Part shown: positions 33,946 to 42,431 of the stretch, in pieces | Position numbering within the stretch: the first letter of the stretch is position 1 | How the letters are laid out: every line of letters starts with the position of its first letter | Assembly (NCBI GenBank): GCA_002412795.1 | Contig: DHVS01000001.1 | Location: 1-64,000 of the forward strand | Length of the DNA stretch: 64,000 bases | Reading direction: 5' to 3' | Source of the DNA: a bacterium UBP2_UBA5202 | GTDB lineage: Bacteria > Edwardsbacteria > AC1 > EtOH8 | Notes under the pieces: model-generated | Told to the model about the DNA's origin: nothing | Database searches by the model: none | The model's input: the letters and a program-made list of their open reading frames with translations, nothing else | Translations under genes and position numbers: made by a program

Positions 33946-35301
33946 ATGAAAAAACAGAAAGGAACGGTAATGGGAATCAACAAGGTTATTTTTACGGGAC
34001 TGGCCCTGCTGGCGGCCGCCAACATGGCCTCAGCCCAGACTGCCAAGAAAGCAAAGCCGGACACCATGGTAATTGAGATGAAAAAGCAGATGGAGCAACT
34101 GGTTTCGCAGGTGTCCACCCTAAATCAGGAGCTAAATGCAGCCAAGGCCCAGATGAACCAGAATGAAGGGGGAAGGATCCAGGCGGCGGAAGAGAGCGCC
34201 TCGGCGGCCCACGACAAACTGGCCGGCATCGACGAAAGGATTCTGACGGTAGAGAGCGATCTGGGCGGAGTGAAAAAACTGAAGGTTTCCGGCTATATCC
34301 AGACTCGTTTTGAGTACATCAACCACGACAAGATAGATACCCTGCCCAATGCCACCGACAAGGGCACCGACTCCAGCTGGTTCTATGTCCGCCGGGGCCG
34401 TATCAAGTTCGTCTACACCCCGGGTCCGACCTCCCAGTATTGCATCTACCCCGACTTTTCCAAGAACACCGTCTCCCTTAAGGAGGCCTGGATCACGATC
34501 AAAGAACCCTGGACCCCGATAGGCTTCAGCCTGACCATGGGCCAGATGAACTGGCCGTTCGGAGTGGAGATCGAACGTTCCTCGTCCACCCGGGAGCTCC
34601 CGGAGCGCTCCACCGCATCCGGCAAGTTGTTCAAGGGAGAGCGCGACCGGGGAGTCAAGCTTTCATTCACGCCGGTGCAGAAAGCCGGGATGCTTTCCGC
34701 ACTGACCGTGGACCTGGGAGTTTACAACGGGTACGGCGTAGACAACAGCACCTTCACCTGGAACGATCCCACCAAACCCAAGGATTTCATCGCCCGGGCC
34801 AGGGCCGACCTGGGGGTGGTCAGCCTGACAGCCTCTTATTATGACGGCCATGAAAAATCATCGGTTACCTCAGGCAACTATTACAAGGGCCGACTGGGAG
34901 GTTCGCTGGAAGCCTACTACCAGTTCCTGCCCTTCGGCGGAACGGCTTTGCTGGCCGAGGGCGTCCAGGGCATCCAGACCGGCAAGAAAGTGCTGGGAGG
35001 CTATGTGATGCTGGTCCAGAACATCGGGGACAAGTTCGGCCTGGCCTTCCGGGCCGACACCTATGACCCCAACACCTCCTCTGACACCACGCTGTTTGGC
35101 GGCACCGCCAACGATCTGAAGTACGAACAGACCTCGAATCTCTCGGCGGCCTTGAACTACTGGTGGGATGACGCGGTGCGCTTTACCCTTTCGGCCGACC
35201 GGACCCTTTACCATACCGGCATGATGATCATGGAACAGCACCCCAAATACAAGACCTATCAGGACGATAAAATTACCGCCCAAATGCAGATCAAGTTCTA
35301 A
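33946..35301 (+). CDS. Phosphate-selective porin (OprP/OprO-like) with an N-terminal coiled coil
   Basis: A 451-residue outer-membrane protein. A signal peptide (ending ANMASAQ, about residue 31) is followed by a coiled coil (about 42-105, MKKQMEQLVSQVSTLNQEL) and then an OprP-type barrel. Examples are VSGYIQTRFEYIN, WFYVRRGRIKFVYTPG, SLTMGQMNWPFGVEIERSSSTRELPER and GVKLSFTP. It ends in IKF, the usual terminal aromatic. The coiled coil probably trimerises the barrel. A second in-frame ATG at 33970 has a better Shine-Dalgarno (AAAGGA) and also keeps a signal peptide. It is the first gene of the operon with pstSCAB and lies behind a Pho-box-like promoter, so it should pass phosphate across the outer membrane. 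Confidence 0.88.
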   Translation: MKKQKGTVMGINKVIFTGLALLAAANMASAQTAKKAKPDTMVIEMKKQMEQLVSQVSTLNQELNAAKAQMNQNEGGRIQAAEESASAAHDKLAGIDERILTVESDLGGVKKLKVSGYIQTRFEYINHDKIDTLPNATDKGTDSSWFYVRRGRIKFVYTPGPTSQYCIYPDFSKNTVSLKEAWITIKEPWTPIGFSLTMGQMNWPFGVEIERSSSTRELPERSTASGKLFKGERDRGVKLSFTPVQKAGMLSALTVDLGVYNGYGVDNSTFTWNDPTKPKDFIARARADLGVVSLTASYYDGHEKSSVTSGNYYKGRLGGSLEAYYQFLPFGGTALLAEGVQGIQTGKKVLGGYVMLVQNIGDKFGLAFRADTYDPNTSSDTTLFGGTANDLKYEQTSNLSAALNYWWDDAVRFTLSADRTLYHTGMMIMEQHPKYKTYQDDKITAQMQIKF

Positions 35302-35326
35302 AAAATAAAAAATGAGGAGAATTCAA

Positions 35327-36154
35327 ATGACAAAAAAAATCATTATAACCGCAGCCCTGGTACTGGTGGCGGTCATGGCCGGGTTGTCCCAGGCCGGGAG
35401 GGGCATAACTTTAAAGGGGTCCGACACCATGCTGCTTTTGGGCCAGCGCTGGGCCGAGATCTATATGCAGAAGAACCCGGGTGCGGTGATCCAGGTGACC
35501 GGAGGCGGTTCGGGAGTGGGCATCGCAGCCCTGATCAACGGTTCCACCGAAATCTGCATGGCCTCCCGCAGCATGAGGGATTCGGAAAAGCAGAAACTGC
35601 GCGAACGGTACTTCAATCTGGGGCACGAGATCCCGGTGGCCAAGGACGGCGTGACCCTGTACCTTAACGAAAAGAATCAGATCAGCGAACTGACCCTGGA
35701 CCAGATCAAGGACATTTACACCGGCAACACCACCAACTGGTCGCAGCTGGGCGGGCCGGACGCCAAGATCATCGTCTACGGCCGCGAGAACAGCTCGGGC
35801 ACCTACGTCTTCTTCCGGGAAGTGGCCATGAAGAACGCTGATTACACCTCCAGCATGCAGTCCCTGCCCGGCACCGCGGCGGTGGTCAATGCCGTGGCCA
35901 AGGATGTCTACGGGATCGGATACGGCGGATCCGCTTATGCCAAGGGCGTCAAGGAAGTGGCCATCAAGACCGCCAAGGGAAGCTTTAAGCCCACCACCGA
36001 AACCGTAAAAAGCGGGCAATATCCGCTGGCCCGGAACCTGTTTTGGTACCTGCGGGCAAAACCCAGCGGCGAGATGAAAAAATTAGTGGACTGGGTGCTT
36101 TCTCCCGAGGGGCAGGAGATCGTCAAGAAAGTCGGATATTTCACCATAAAATAG
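35327..36154 (+). CDS. pstS: Phosphate-binding periplasmic protein PstS (system 1)
   Basis: A 275-residue solute-binding protein with a signal peptide (residues 1-24). Phosphate-binding marks: LKGSDTMLLLGQRW, VTGGGSGVGIAALINGSTEI, ASRSMRDSEK, YGRENSSGTYVFFRE and GYGGSAYAKGVK. There is no lipobox Cys, so it is soluble in the periplasm, unlike the second PstS. The ATG at 35327 is preferred over 35312 because GAGGAG then serves as Shine-Dalgarno. The porin gene ends 25 bp upstream. A hairpin follows between it and pstC. Confidence 0.93.
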   Translation: MTKKIIITAALVLVAVMAGLSQAGRGITLKGSDTMLLLGQRWAEIYMQKNPGAVIQVTGGGSGVGIAALINGSTEICMASRSMRDSEKQKLRERYFNLGHEIPVAKDGVTLYLNEKNQISELTLDQIKDIYTGNTTNWSQLGGPDAKIIVYGRENSSGTYVFFREVAMKNADYTSSMQSLPGTAAVVNAVAKDVYGIGYGGSAYAKGVKEVAIKTAKGSFKPTTETVKSGQYPLARNLFWYLRAKPSGEMKKLVDWVLSPEGQEIVKKVGYFTIK

Positions 36155-36179
36155 GCCGATCACTATACATTAACGCCTG

Positions 36180-36216
36180 ATCCAGGGGACTTTTGCCCAA
36201 ACAAGGTCCTCTGGAT
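36180..36216 (+). promoter_or_regulatory. Intercistronic hairpin between pstS and pstC
   Basis: An 11-bp stem (ATCCAGGGGAC / GTCCTCTGGAT, one G-U pair) with a 15-nt loop. A partial terminator or 3'-end stabiliser here would keep pstS expression above that of the transporter genes. Confidence 0.6.
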
Positions 36217-36242
36217 TTGGCCGTTGTTTTAAGGATAACCTT

Positions 36243-37169
36243 ATGAGCCTCCAGAAAAAAAGGTTTCGCTACCTCGGGGAATCGCTGATAGAGGGCAACA
36301 TCAAGATCACCGCCATCCTGGCCATAATCGCGGTGTTTCTGATATTCCTGTTCATCATGCGGGAGTCGCTGCCGATATTCTTCAGCCAGGAAGTGATGCA
36401 GGAGATAACCTTCGGGAAATTATTCCATGGGATCGAATGGCAGCCGGTGTCGGATAATCCCCGGTTCTCGATGTGGCCGATAATTTTGGGCAGTTTAAAA
36501 GTTACCATGATCGCCCTGGTCTTTGCGGTCCCGGCGGCCATCGGAGCGGCCCTCTACAGCTCGGAGTTCGCCGGGCCCCGGCTCAAGGAGTTCATCAAAC
36601 CGGTGGTGGAACTGCTGGCCGGCATTCCCTCGGTGGTGCTGGGTTTCTTCGCCCTGATAATCATGGCTTCTTTCCTGAAAAGCATCTTCGGCTGGACCTA
36701 CCGCCTGAACGCGGTCAATGCCGGAATCGCCCTGGGATTTGCAGTGATCCCGGCCATCTATTCGCTGGCCGAGGACGCCATCAATGCCGTGCCCAGATCG
36801 TTCCGGGAGGCGGCCCTGGGGCTGGGCGCCACCCCCTGGCAGACAGCAACCAAAGTGGTACTGCCGGCGGCCCTGCCCGGGGTATCGGCGGCGGTGCTGT
36901 TCGGCATGGGCCGGGCGGTGGGCGAGACCATGGTGGTGCTGATGGCCGCCGGCAACGCCCCGCTGTTCTCCTTCAACCCGCTGGAGTCCACCCGCACCAT
37001 GACCGCCACCATCGCGGCCGAGCTGGGAGAAGTAGTGTTCGGCGGCGGCCACTACCATGCCCTGTTCTTTATCGGCCTGGCCTTATTCCTGGTCACGTTT
37101 GTGATCAACACCGTTTCCTGGGTCTTGTTCGACGGTCTGATGAACAGACTGTATGGGGCGAAGAAATAG
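36243..37169 (+). CDS. pstC: Phosphate ABC transporter permease PstC (system 1)
   Basis: A 308-residue inner-membrane permease with about six spans. The coupling-helix region is REAALGLGATPWQTATKVVLPAALPG; before it come FIKPVVELLAGIPSVVLGFFAL and LAEDAINAVPRSF, and after it MGRAVGETMVVLMAAGNAP, all typical of PstC. The GENE is separated from pstS by a hairpin and precedes pstA by 7 bp. Confidence 0.95.
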   Translation: MSLQKKRFRYLGESLIEGNIKITAILAIIAVFLIFLFIMRESLPIFFSQEVMQEITFGKLFHGIEWQPVSDNPRFSMWPIILGSLKVTMIALVFAVPAAIGAALYSSEFAGPRLKEFIKPVVELLAGIPSVVLGFFALIIMASFLKSIFGWTYRLNAVNAGIALGFAVIPAIYSLAEDAINAVPRSFREAALGLGATPWQTATKVVLPAALPGVSAAVLFGMGRAVGETMVVLMAAGNAPLFSFNPLESTRTMTATIAAELGEVVFGGGHYHALFFIGLALFLVTFVINTVSWVLFDGLMNRLYGAKK

Positions 37170-37176
37170 GCGGCAT

Positions 37177-38091
37177 ATGAATTATCAGACAAAATTTAAA
37201 AAAATCGGCGACAAGGTAAAGATCGGCCTGACCGGGACGGCGGTCCTTTTGATATTGGCAATTCTGGCAATCATCCTTTTGGCTGTAATCGCCGGCGGTT
37301 ATAAAAGCCTGAGCTGGGAGTTCCTGAGCCAGCCGCCCCGCGACGGCATGACCAAGGGCGGGATCTTCCCGGCCATCTTCGGGATGGTGTTCTCGCTGAT
37401 CCTGATGCTGATCGCGGTGGTGCCGGTGGGAGTGGCCACCGCCGTTTACCTGCACGAGTATGCCCGGCCAGATTTTATCCTGACCAGATTGATCCGGGGG
37501 GCGGTCAACAACCTGGCCGGGGTTCCTTCCATCGTTTTCGGCCTGTTCGGACTGGGCTTCTTCATCCAGTTCATCGGCAACGGGATCGACCGGTCGCTGG
37601 GGCAGAGCGGACTGTTCGGCCAGCCCTGCATCCTGTGGGCCTCGCTGACCCTGGCCCTGATGAACCTGCCGATGATCATCGTGGCCACCGAGGAGGCTTT
37701 GAGGGCCATACCCCAGGCGGAGCGGGCCGGGGCCCTGGCCCTGGGGGCCACCAAGTGGCAGACCATCCGGCATGTGGTGCTGCCCCAGGCCATCCCCGGC
37801 ATACTGACCGGAGTGGTGCTGGTGGTCAGCCGGGGGGCCGGGGAGGTGGCGCCCATCATGTTCACCGGGGCGGCCTATTACCTGCCCTACCTGCCCAAAC
37901 TGCCCACCGACCAGTTCATGACCCTGGGCTACCACATCTTCGTGATGACCACCCAGTCGCCGGACATAGACGCCACCGTGCCCATAGCCATGGGCGCCAC
38001 CCTGGTTTTGCTGGCGCTGACCTTCTCGCTGAACATCATCGCCATCATCATCAGGTCCCGCACCAGAAGCCAGCTTAGAAAAGGAAGATAG
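37177..38091 (+). CDS. pstA: Phosphate ABC transporter permease PstA (system 1)
   Basis: A 304-residue inner-membrane permease, partner of PstC. Marks: AVYLHEYARPDFILTRLIRGAVNNLAGVPSIVFGLFGL, the coupling segment RAGALALGATKWQTIRHVVLPQAIPG, and SRGAGEVAPIMFTGAAYYLP. The ATG at 37177 avoids overlap with pstC; an in-frame ATG at 37153 inside pstC is possible. pstB begins 1 bp after the stop. Confidence 0.94.
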   Translation: MNYQTKFKKIGDKVKIGLTGTAVLLILAILAIILLAVIAGGYKSLSWEFLSQPPRDGMTKGGIFPAIFGMVFSLILMLIAVVPVGVATAVYLHEYARPDFILTRLIRGAVNNLAGVPSIVFGLFGLGFFIQFIGNGIDRSLGQSGLFGQPCILWASLTLALMNLPMIIVATEEALRAIPQAERAGALALGATKWQTIRHVVLPQAIPGILTGVVLVVSRGAGEVAPIMFTGAAYYLPYLPKLPTDQFMTLGYHIFVMTTQSPDIDATVPIAMGATLVLLALTFSLNIIAIIIRSRTRSQLRKGR

Positions 38092-38092
38092 A

Positions 38093-38860
38093 ATGGAAAT
38101 CAGAGAAAACCGTTTGGAGATAAAGGATTTCAGCCTTTACTACCACCGCACCAAGGCCCTGGAGGAAATCTCCATGGACATCCCCGAAAAAAAGGTGACC
38201 GCCATCATCGGGCCTTCGGGCTGCGGCAAGTCCACCCTGCTCCGGTCCATCAACCGGATGAACGAGATGATAGACGGGGTGCTGACCGAGGGCCGGATAC
38301 TGCTGGATGCCGAGAACATTTACGACCGGAGCATAGACGTGGTGGAGCTGCGCCGCAAGGTGGGGATGGTATTCCAGAGGCCCAACCCCTTTCCCAAATC
38401 CATCTACGAGAACGTGGCCTTCGGGGTGCGGATGGGGGAGAACAAACAGGCCAAGGGCCGGCTGGAGGAAGTGGTGGAGCGGTCGCTGAAGGAGGCGGCC
38501 ATCTGGGACGAGGTCAAGGACCGGCTGCAGCGCTCGGCCATGGAGCTTTCGGGCGGACAGCAGCAGAGGGTCTGCATCGCCCGGGCCCTGGCGGTGGAGC
38601 CGGAGGTCATATTGATGGACGAACCGGCCTCGGCCCTGGATCCCATAGCCACCGCCAAGATCGAGGAACTGATATTCAAACTAAAGGAAAAATACACCAT
38701 CGTCATCGTCACCCACAACATGCAGCAGGCGGCCCGGGTCTCGGACCAGACGGCCTTCTTAATGCTGGGCAAACTCATAGAGTACGGAGATACGGCCACC
38801 ATTTTCACCAACCCCAAAAACAAGACCACCGAGGAATACATCACCGGAAGGTTCGGATGA
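38093..38860 (+). CDS. pstB: Phosphate ABC transporter ATPase PstB (system 1, fully canonical)
   Basis: A 255-residue nucleotide-binding subunit. All ATPase motifs are intact: Walker A GPSGCGKST, Q-loop MVFQRPNPFP, signature LSGGQQQR, Walker B VILMDEP, D-loop SALDP and switch His in VTHNMQQAARVSD. It ends YITGRFG. It should form a homodimer with two equal ATP sites under PstC/PstA, in contrast to the two PstB paralogues of the second operon. Confidence 0.96.
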   Translation: MEIRENRLEIKDFSLYYHRTKALEEISMDIPEKKVTAIIGPSGCGKSTLLRSINRMNEMIDGVLTEGRILLDAENIYDRSIDVVELRRKVGMVFQRPNPFPKSIYENVAFGVRMGENKQAKGRLEEVVERSLKEAAIWDEVKDRLQRSAMELSGGQQQRVCIARALAVEPEVILMDEPASALDPIATAKIEELIFKLKEKYTIVIVTHNMQQAARVSDQTAFLMLGKLIEYGDTATIFTNPKNKTTEEYITGRFG

Positions 38861-38891
38861 CGTTTGGCTAAGCATTTTAAAGGAAGATAAT

Positions 38892-38945
38892 TTAACACGG
38901 ATTTAACATTGAATTAACCTGTGGTTCAATTATGTTTTATATATT
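38892..38945 (+). promoter_or_regulatory. Pho-box array and -10 for the second pst operon
   Basis: Four in-phase hexamers spaced 11 bp apart: TTAACA (38892), TTAACA (38903), TTAACC (38914) and TTCAAT (38925). TATATT follows at 38940-38945. The first pair ends 31 nt before the -10 and the last box 9 nt before it. The 11-bp-periodic TTAACA pattern resembles the B. subtilis PhoP box. Confidence 0.75.
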
Positions 38946-38983
38946 GTTAACAATCATAAAACATAAAAGGAGTCACGAACCAC

Positions 38984-39778
38984 ATGATGAAAAAGAAAGC
39001 ATTATATTTGCTGTTTTCGGTGGCATTGGTCTTTTCAGCCGGCTGCGGCAAGAACAAACAAAGCATTACCCTGGCCGGATCCACCGCCTTCCAGCCTTTC
39101 GCCGAGAAACTGGCCGAGCAGTACATGACATCCAATCCCGGAGCCACGATCACCGTTCAGGGCGGGGGTTCGGCGGTGGGCATCCAGTCGGCCCTTTCCG
39201 GGGCTGCCCAGATAGGAATGGCCGACCTGGTAAACCTGCCTCCGGAAGCCAAGGACCTTAGCGCCACCGTAGTGGCCCGCGACGGCATCGCGGTGGTGAT
39301 AAACCCGGCCAACAAAGTGAACAATTTGACCACCGGCCAGATCAGGGACATTTTCAACGGAAAGATAAAGAACTGGAAGGAAGCCGGCGGGGCGGATAAA
39401 ACCATCACCGTGGTCTCGCGGGAGGCCGGCTCCGGCACCAGGACCTCCTTTGAGGAGATAATCACGGGGATCGAGCTGGTTGGAGAGGCTCTGATCCAGG
39501 AATCCAACGGCACTATCCGGGAGACGGTGGCCAACGACGCCGGAGCCATAGGCTATCTTTCCCACGGGCTATTGAACGAAAAGATCAAAGCCGTGCAGAT
39601 AGACGGCCAGGACTGCACCACCGAATGCATCATGACCCAGAAATACCTGCTGGTGCGTCCGATATTTCTTTTGACCAAGGCCCAGCCCGGAGCCGAGGTG
39701 CAACGGATGATTGATTATATCCTTTCCCCCGAGGGACAGCAGACCATCCAGCAGAACGGATTGATCACGGCCAAGTGA
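38984..39778 (+). CDS. Phosphate-binding lipoprotein PstS (system 2)
   Basis: A 264-residue solute-binding protein. The signal peptide ends in a lipobox (FSAGC, Cys about residue 22), so it is a lipoprotein. Phosphate-binding marks: LAGSTAFQPFAEKLAEQY, VQGGGSAVGIQSALSGAAQIGMAD and SREAGSGTRTSFEEI. It differs from PstS of system 1 in anchoring and sequence, which suggests a different affinity or expression range. It lies behind the best Pho-box array in the window. Shine-Dalgarno GGAG is 11 nt before the ATG. Confidence 0.92.
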   Translation: MMKKKALYLLFSVALVFSAGCGKNKQSITLAGSTAFQPFAEKLAEQYMTSNPGATITVQGGGSAVGIQSALSGAAQIGMADLVNLPPEAKDLSATVVARDGIAVVINPANKVNNLTTGQIRDIFNGKIKNWKEAGGADKTITVVSREAGSGTRTSFEEIITGIELVGEALIQESNGTIRETVANDAGAIGYLSHGLLNEKIKAVQIDGQDCTTECIMTQKYLLVRPIFLLTKAQPGAEVQRMIDYILSPEGQQTIQQNGLITAK

Positions 39779-39861
39779 AACTAATTCCTGAATACGGAAT
39801 ACTGAATTTTGAATACTGTAGCCAGTAACATTGTTGACAGTACTGAAACGCAAAATTAAAA

Positions 39862-40719
39862 ATGCCCGTTACCAGTGAAAAAATAATGCAGCGGCTGCTG
39901 CTGGCCGTGGCCTTTTCGGCCCTTTCGGCCCTGCTGTTGATCGCAGTATTCATCATCAGCCAGGGGCTGCCCTTTATTTTCAGGTACGGGTTCAGGGAAT
40001 TCTTGTTCTCATCCCAGTGGAATCCCCAGGCCGGAAAATTCGGAATATTTCCCATGGTGGTCTCCACCCTGTGGGTCACCCTGGGGGCCATGGCCATCGG
40101 GGCGCCGCTGGGAGTGGCCGGGGCGGTGTTCCTGACCGAGTTCGTGCCCCGGACGGTGATGCGGATAATAAAGCCGTCCATCGAACTGCTGGCCGGGATC
40201 CCTTCGGTGGTCTATGGGTTCATAGGGGTGATGGTGCTGGCCCCGCTGATCCGGGACCATCTGGGCGGGCCGGGGCTTTCGCTTTTGGCCGGGTCCATCA
40301 TCCTGGGAATAATGATCCTGCCCACCATCATCAGCATCTCCATCGATTCCATCATGGCGGTGCCCAAAAGCTACCGCGAAGGCTCGCTGGCCCTGGGGGC
40401 CACGGTCTGGCAGACGGTGCGGATGGTGACCCTGCCGGCCGCCCGGTCCGGCATCGCGGCCAGCATCATCCTGGCCATGGGGCGGGCCGTGGGCGAGACC
40501 ATGGCGGTGATAATGGTCACCGGTAACTCCGTCAAGATACCGGGCTCGGCCCTGGAGCCGGTGCGGACCCTGACCGCCAACATCGCCCTGGAGATGGGAT
40601 ACGCCACCGGAATGCACCGCCAGGCCCTGTTCGCCACCGGGGTGGTGCTGTTCGTGGTGATCATGATCCTCAATTTCAGCGCCAGTTATGTGATGCGCCA
40701 GCGAAAGGCCCGCCGATGA
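39862..40719 (+). CDS. Phosphate ABC transporter permease PstC (system 2)
   Basis: A 285-residue permease with six spans: IKPSIELLAGIPSVVYGFIGV, ISIDSIMAVPKSYREGSLALGATVWQTVRMVTLPAARSG (coupling segment) and MGRAVGETMAVIMVTGNS. It overlaps pstA of the same system by 4 bp (ATGA). Confidence 0.93.
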   Translation: MPVTSEKIMQRLLLAVAFSALSALLLIAVFIISQGLPFIFRYGFREFLFSSQWNPQAGKFGIFPMVVSTLWVTLGAMAIGAPLGVAGAVFLTEFVPRTVMRIIKPSIELLAGIPSVVYGFIGVMVLAPLIRDHLGGPGLSLLAGSIILGIMILPTIISISIDSIMAVPKSYREGSLALGATVWQTVRMVTLPAARSGIAASIILAMGRAVGETMAVIMVTGNSVKIPGSALEPVRTLTANIALEMGYATGMHRQALFATGVVLFVVIMILNFSASYVMRQRKARR

Positions 40720-41552
40720 AGCTTGATCCCAAAAACACCCAGCGGGCGGCGGTGGCGGTGTTGGGTTCCGCCACCCTGCTGACCCTGACCGCCCTGATCT
40801 TCATCATCGTCTTCGTGCTGGAGAAGGGCCTGCCGGTCTTAAACTGGTCCTTTCTGACCGGGGCGCCCCAGGACATGGGCCGGGCCGGGGGCATTTTTCC
40901 GGCCATAGCCGGCTCGGTCGCCCTTACCGTTCTGGCGGTGCTGCTGGCCGCTCCTCTGGGGGTGGGCACGGCGGTCTACCTGACCGAATACACCCGGGAG
41001 TCGCGCCTGACCGCCATCATCCGTTTCGGGGCCGACTGCCTGGCCGGCATCCCGTCAATCATCTTCGGACTGTTCGGCTTCATACTGTTCGTGACCATCC
41101 TAAAGATGGGCTGGTCGCTGCTGGCCGGGGGGCTGACCCTGGCCCTGATGATCCTGCCCACCATCATCCGGACCACCGAGGAGGCCATCAAGGCGGTGCC
41201 GCTTTCCTACCGCGAGGTCAGCTATTCGCTGGGGGCCACCCGCTGGCAGACGGTGTACAAAGTTATCCTGCCCAATGCCCTGCCCGGGATCCTGACCGGT
41301 GTGATGCTGGGGGTGGGGAGGTCGCTGGGCGAGACGGCGGCCGTCATCTTCACCGCCGGGTCATCGCTCAGGATGCCGGCCTCGATCTTCGATTCGGTCC
41401 GGACCATGGCGGTGCACTTCTACCTGCTGGCCCGGGAGGGCATCTCGGCCGAGAACGCCTACGGAACGGCGGCGGCCCTGATCATAGCCGTGCTCTCGGT
41501 GAACCTGCTGGCCTATTGGATGATGAACCGGATGGTTGCCAAAAGAACATAA
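40716..41552 (+). CDS. Phosphate ABC transporter permease PstA (system 2)
   Basis: A 278-residue permease with six spans: AVYLTEYTRESRLTAIIRFGADCLAGIPSIIFGLFGF, RTTEEAIKAVPLSYREVSYSLGATRWQTVYKVILPNALPG and GRSLGETAAVIFTAGSSLRMP. It pairs with the overlapping pstC. If the two downstream ATPases form a heterodimer, PstC and PstA would contact different NBDs. Confidence 0.93.
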   Translation: MKLDPKNTQRAAVAVLGSATLLTLTALIFIIVFVLEKGLPVLNWSFLTGAPQDMGRAGGIFPAIAGSVALTVLAVLLAAPLGVGTAVYLTEYTRESRLTAIIRFGADCLAGIPSIIFGLFGFILFVTILKMGWSLLAGGLTLALMILPTIIRTTEEAIKAVPLSYREVSYSLGATRWQTVYKVILPNALPGILTGVMLGVGRSLGETAAVIFTAGSSLRMPASIFDSVRTMAVHFYLLAREGISAENAYGTAAALIIAVLSVNLLAYWMMNRMVAKRT

Positions 41553-41562
41553 AGATGAACAG

Positions 41563-42318
41563 ATGCCAGACAAAATAGCACTGAATAAATTTTCGGTCCA
41601 TTACGGTCCGGACCCGCTTCTTCAGGAGATAGACCTGGAGATCCAAAGCAATCAGATCCTGGGCGTGATCGGGCCGTCCGGCTCCGGCAAGACCACCTTT
41701 CTGCGCGCCCTGAACCGGATGAACGAACTGCAGCCCGGCTTTACCGCCAGTGGCCGGATCATGTTGGACGGGGAGGACATCTACGGACTTGATTATGATG
41801 CCGTAAGCCTGCGCAAAAAAGTGGGGATGGTGTTTGCCATGCCGGTGCCGCTGCCCATGAGCATTCACGAGAACATAATCTACGGCCCCAAACTTTCGGC
41901 CGGCCGGGGATGGAAGTATGACGAAGCAGTGGTGGAGAGCTCCTTAAAGGCGGCGTTTTTATGGGACGAGGTCAGGGACCGTTTGAAGACTTCGGCCTTA
42001 AGGCTTTCCGGCGGCCAGCAGCAGCGGCTATGCCTGGCCAGGACCCTGGCCCTGGAGCCGGAGGTTATCCTGCTGGACGAGCCCTGCTCCGGGCTGGACC
42101 CGGTTTCCACCGCCAAGATCGAGGAGGCGCTGACCATCCTAAAGGAAAGATACACCGTGATCCTGGTCACCAACAACACCAAGCAGGCGGCCCGGGTGGC
42201 CGACCGCACGGCTTTCTTCCTGATGGGGAAACTGGTGGAGGAGGGGACCACCCAGCAGATGTTCACCGCTCCCAAGGACAAGAGGACCAGCGACTACATC
42301 ACCGGAAGGTTTGGATGA
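41563..42318 (+). CDS. PstB-like ATPase lacking Q-loop Gln and switch His (system 2, PstB2)
   Basis: A 251-residue ABC ATPase of the PstB family with altered catalytic parts. Walker A GPSGSGKTT, signature LSGGQQQR, Walker B VILLDEP and D-loop SGLDP are intact. The Q-loop reads MVFAMPVPLP (Ala for Gln) and the H-loop VTNNTKQAARVAD (Asn for His); both codons are clear in the DNA (GCC, AAC). Its own ATP site should hydrolyse poorly, while it can still donate a good signature motif to a partner. The next gene encodes the reciprocal case. ATG 41563 is preferred to an in-frame TTG at 41536 that overlaps pstA. Confidence 0.9.
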   Translation: MPDKIALNKFSVHYGPDPLLQEIDLEIQSNQILGVIGPSGSGKTTFLRALNRMNELQPGFTASGRIMLDGEDIYGLDYDAVSLRKKVGMVFAMPVPLPMSIHENIIYGPKLSAGRGWKYDEAVVESSLKAAFLWDEVRDRLKTSALRLSGGQQQRLCLARTLALEPEVILLDEPCSGLDPVSTAKIEEALTILKERYTVILVTNNTKQAARVADRTAFFLMGKLVEEGTTQQMFTAPKDKRTSDYITGRFG

Positions 42319-42341
42319 GGGCTGTCAAGAGTACTAATTTA

Positions 42342-42419
42342 TTTTGCCACAGAATGCACAAAAACACATAACTATCTTAAATATTTACCATTTTGTGACC
42401 TATGTGCTTTTTGTGGCTA
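42342..42419. repeat. Palindromic GCCACA...TGTGGC intergenic element
   Basis: The left arm (TTTGCCACAGAATGCACAAA, near 42343) and right arm (TATGTGCTTTTTGTGGCTA, 42401-42419) are imperfect inverted repeats. The element sits between the two pstB genes of system 2 without ending the operon in an obvious way. Confidence 0.6.
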
Positions 42420-42431
42420 ATTCGGTAATTT

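Noticed and set aside
38932..39261. A 109-codon frame over the start of the second pstS
   Set aside because: It overlaps PstS2, which has a lipoprotein signal and clear homology; the frame has no recognisable content.
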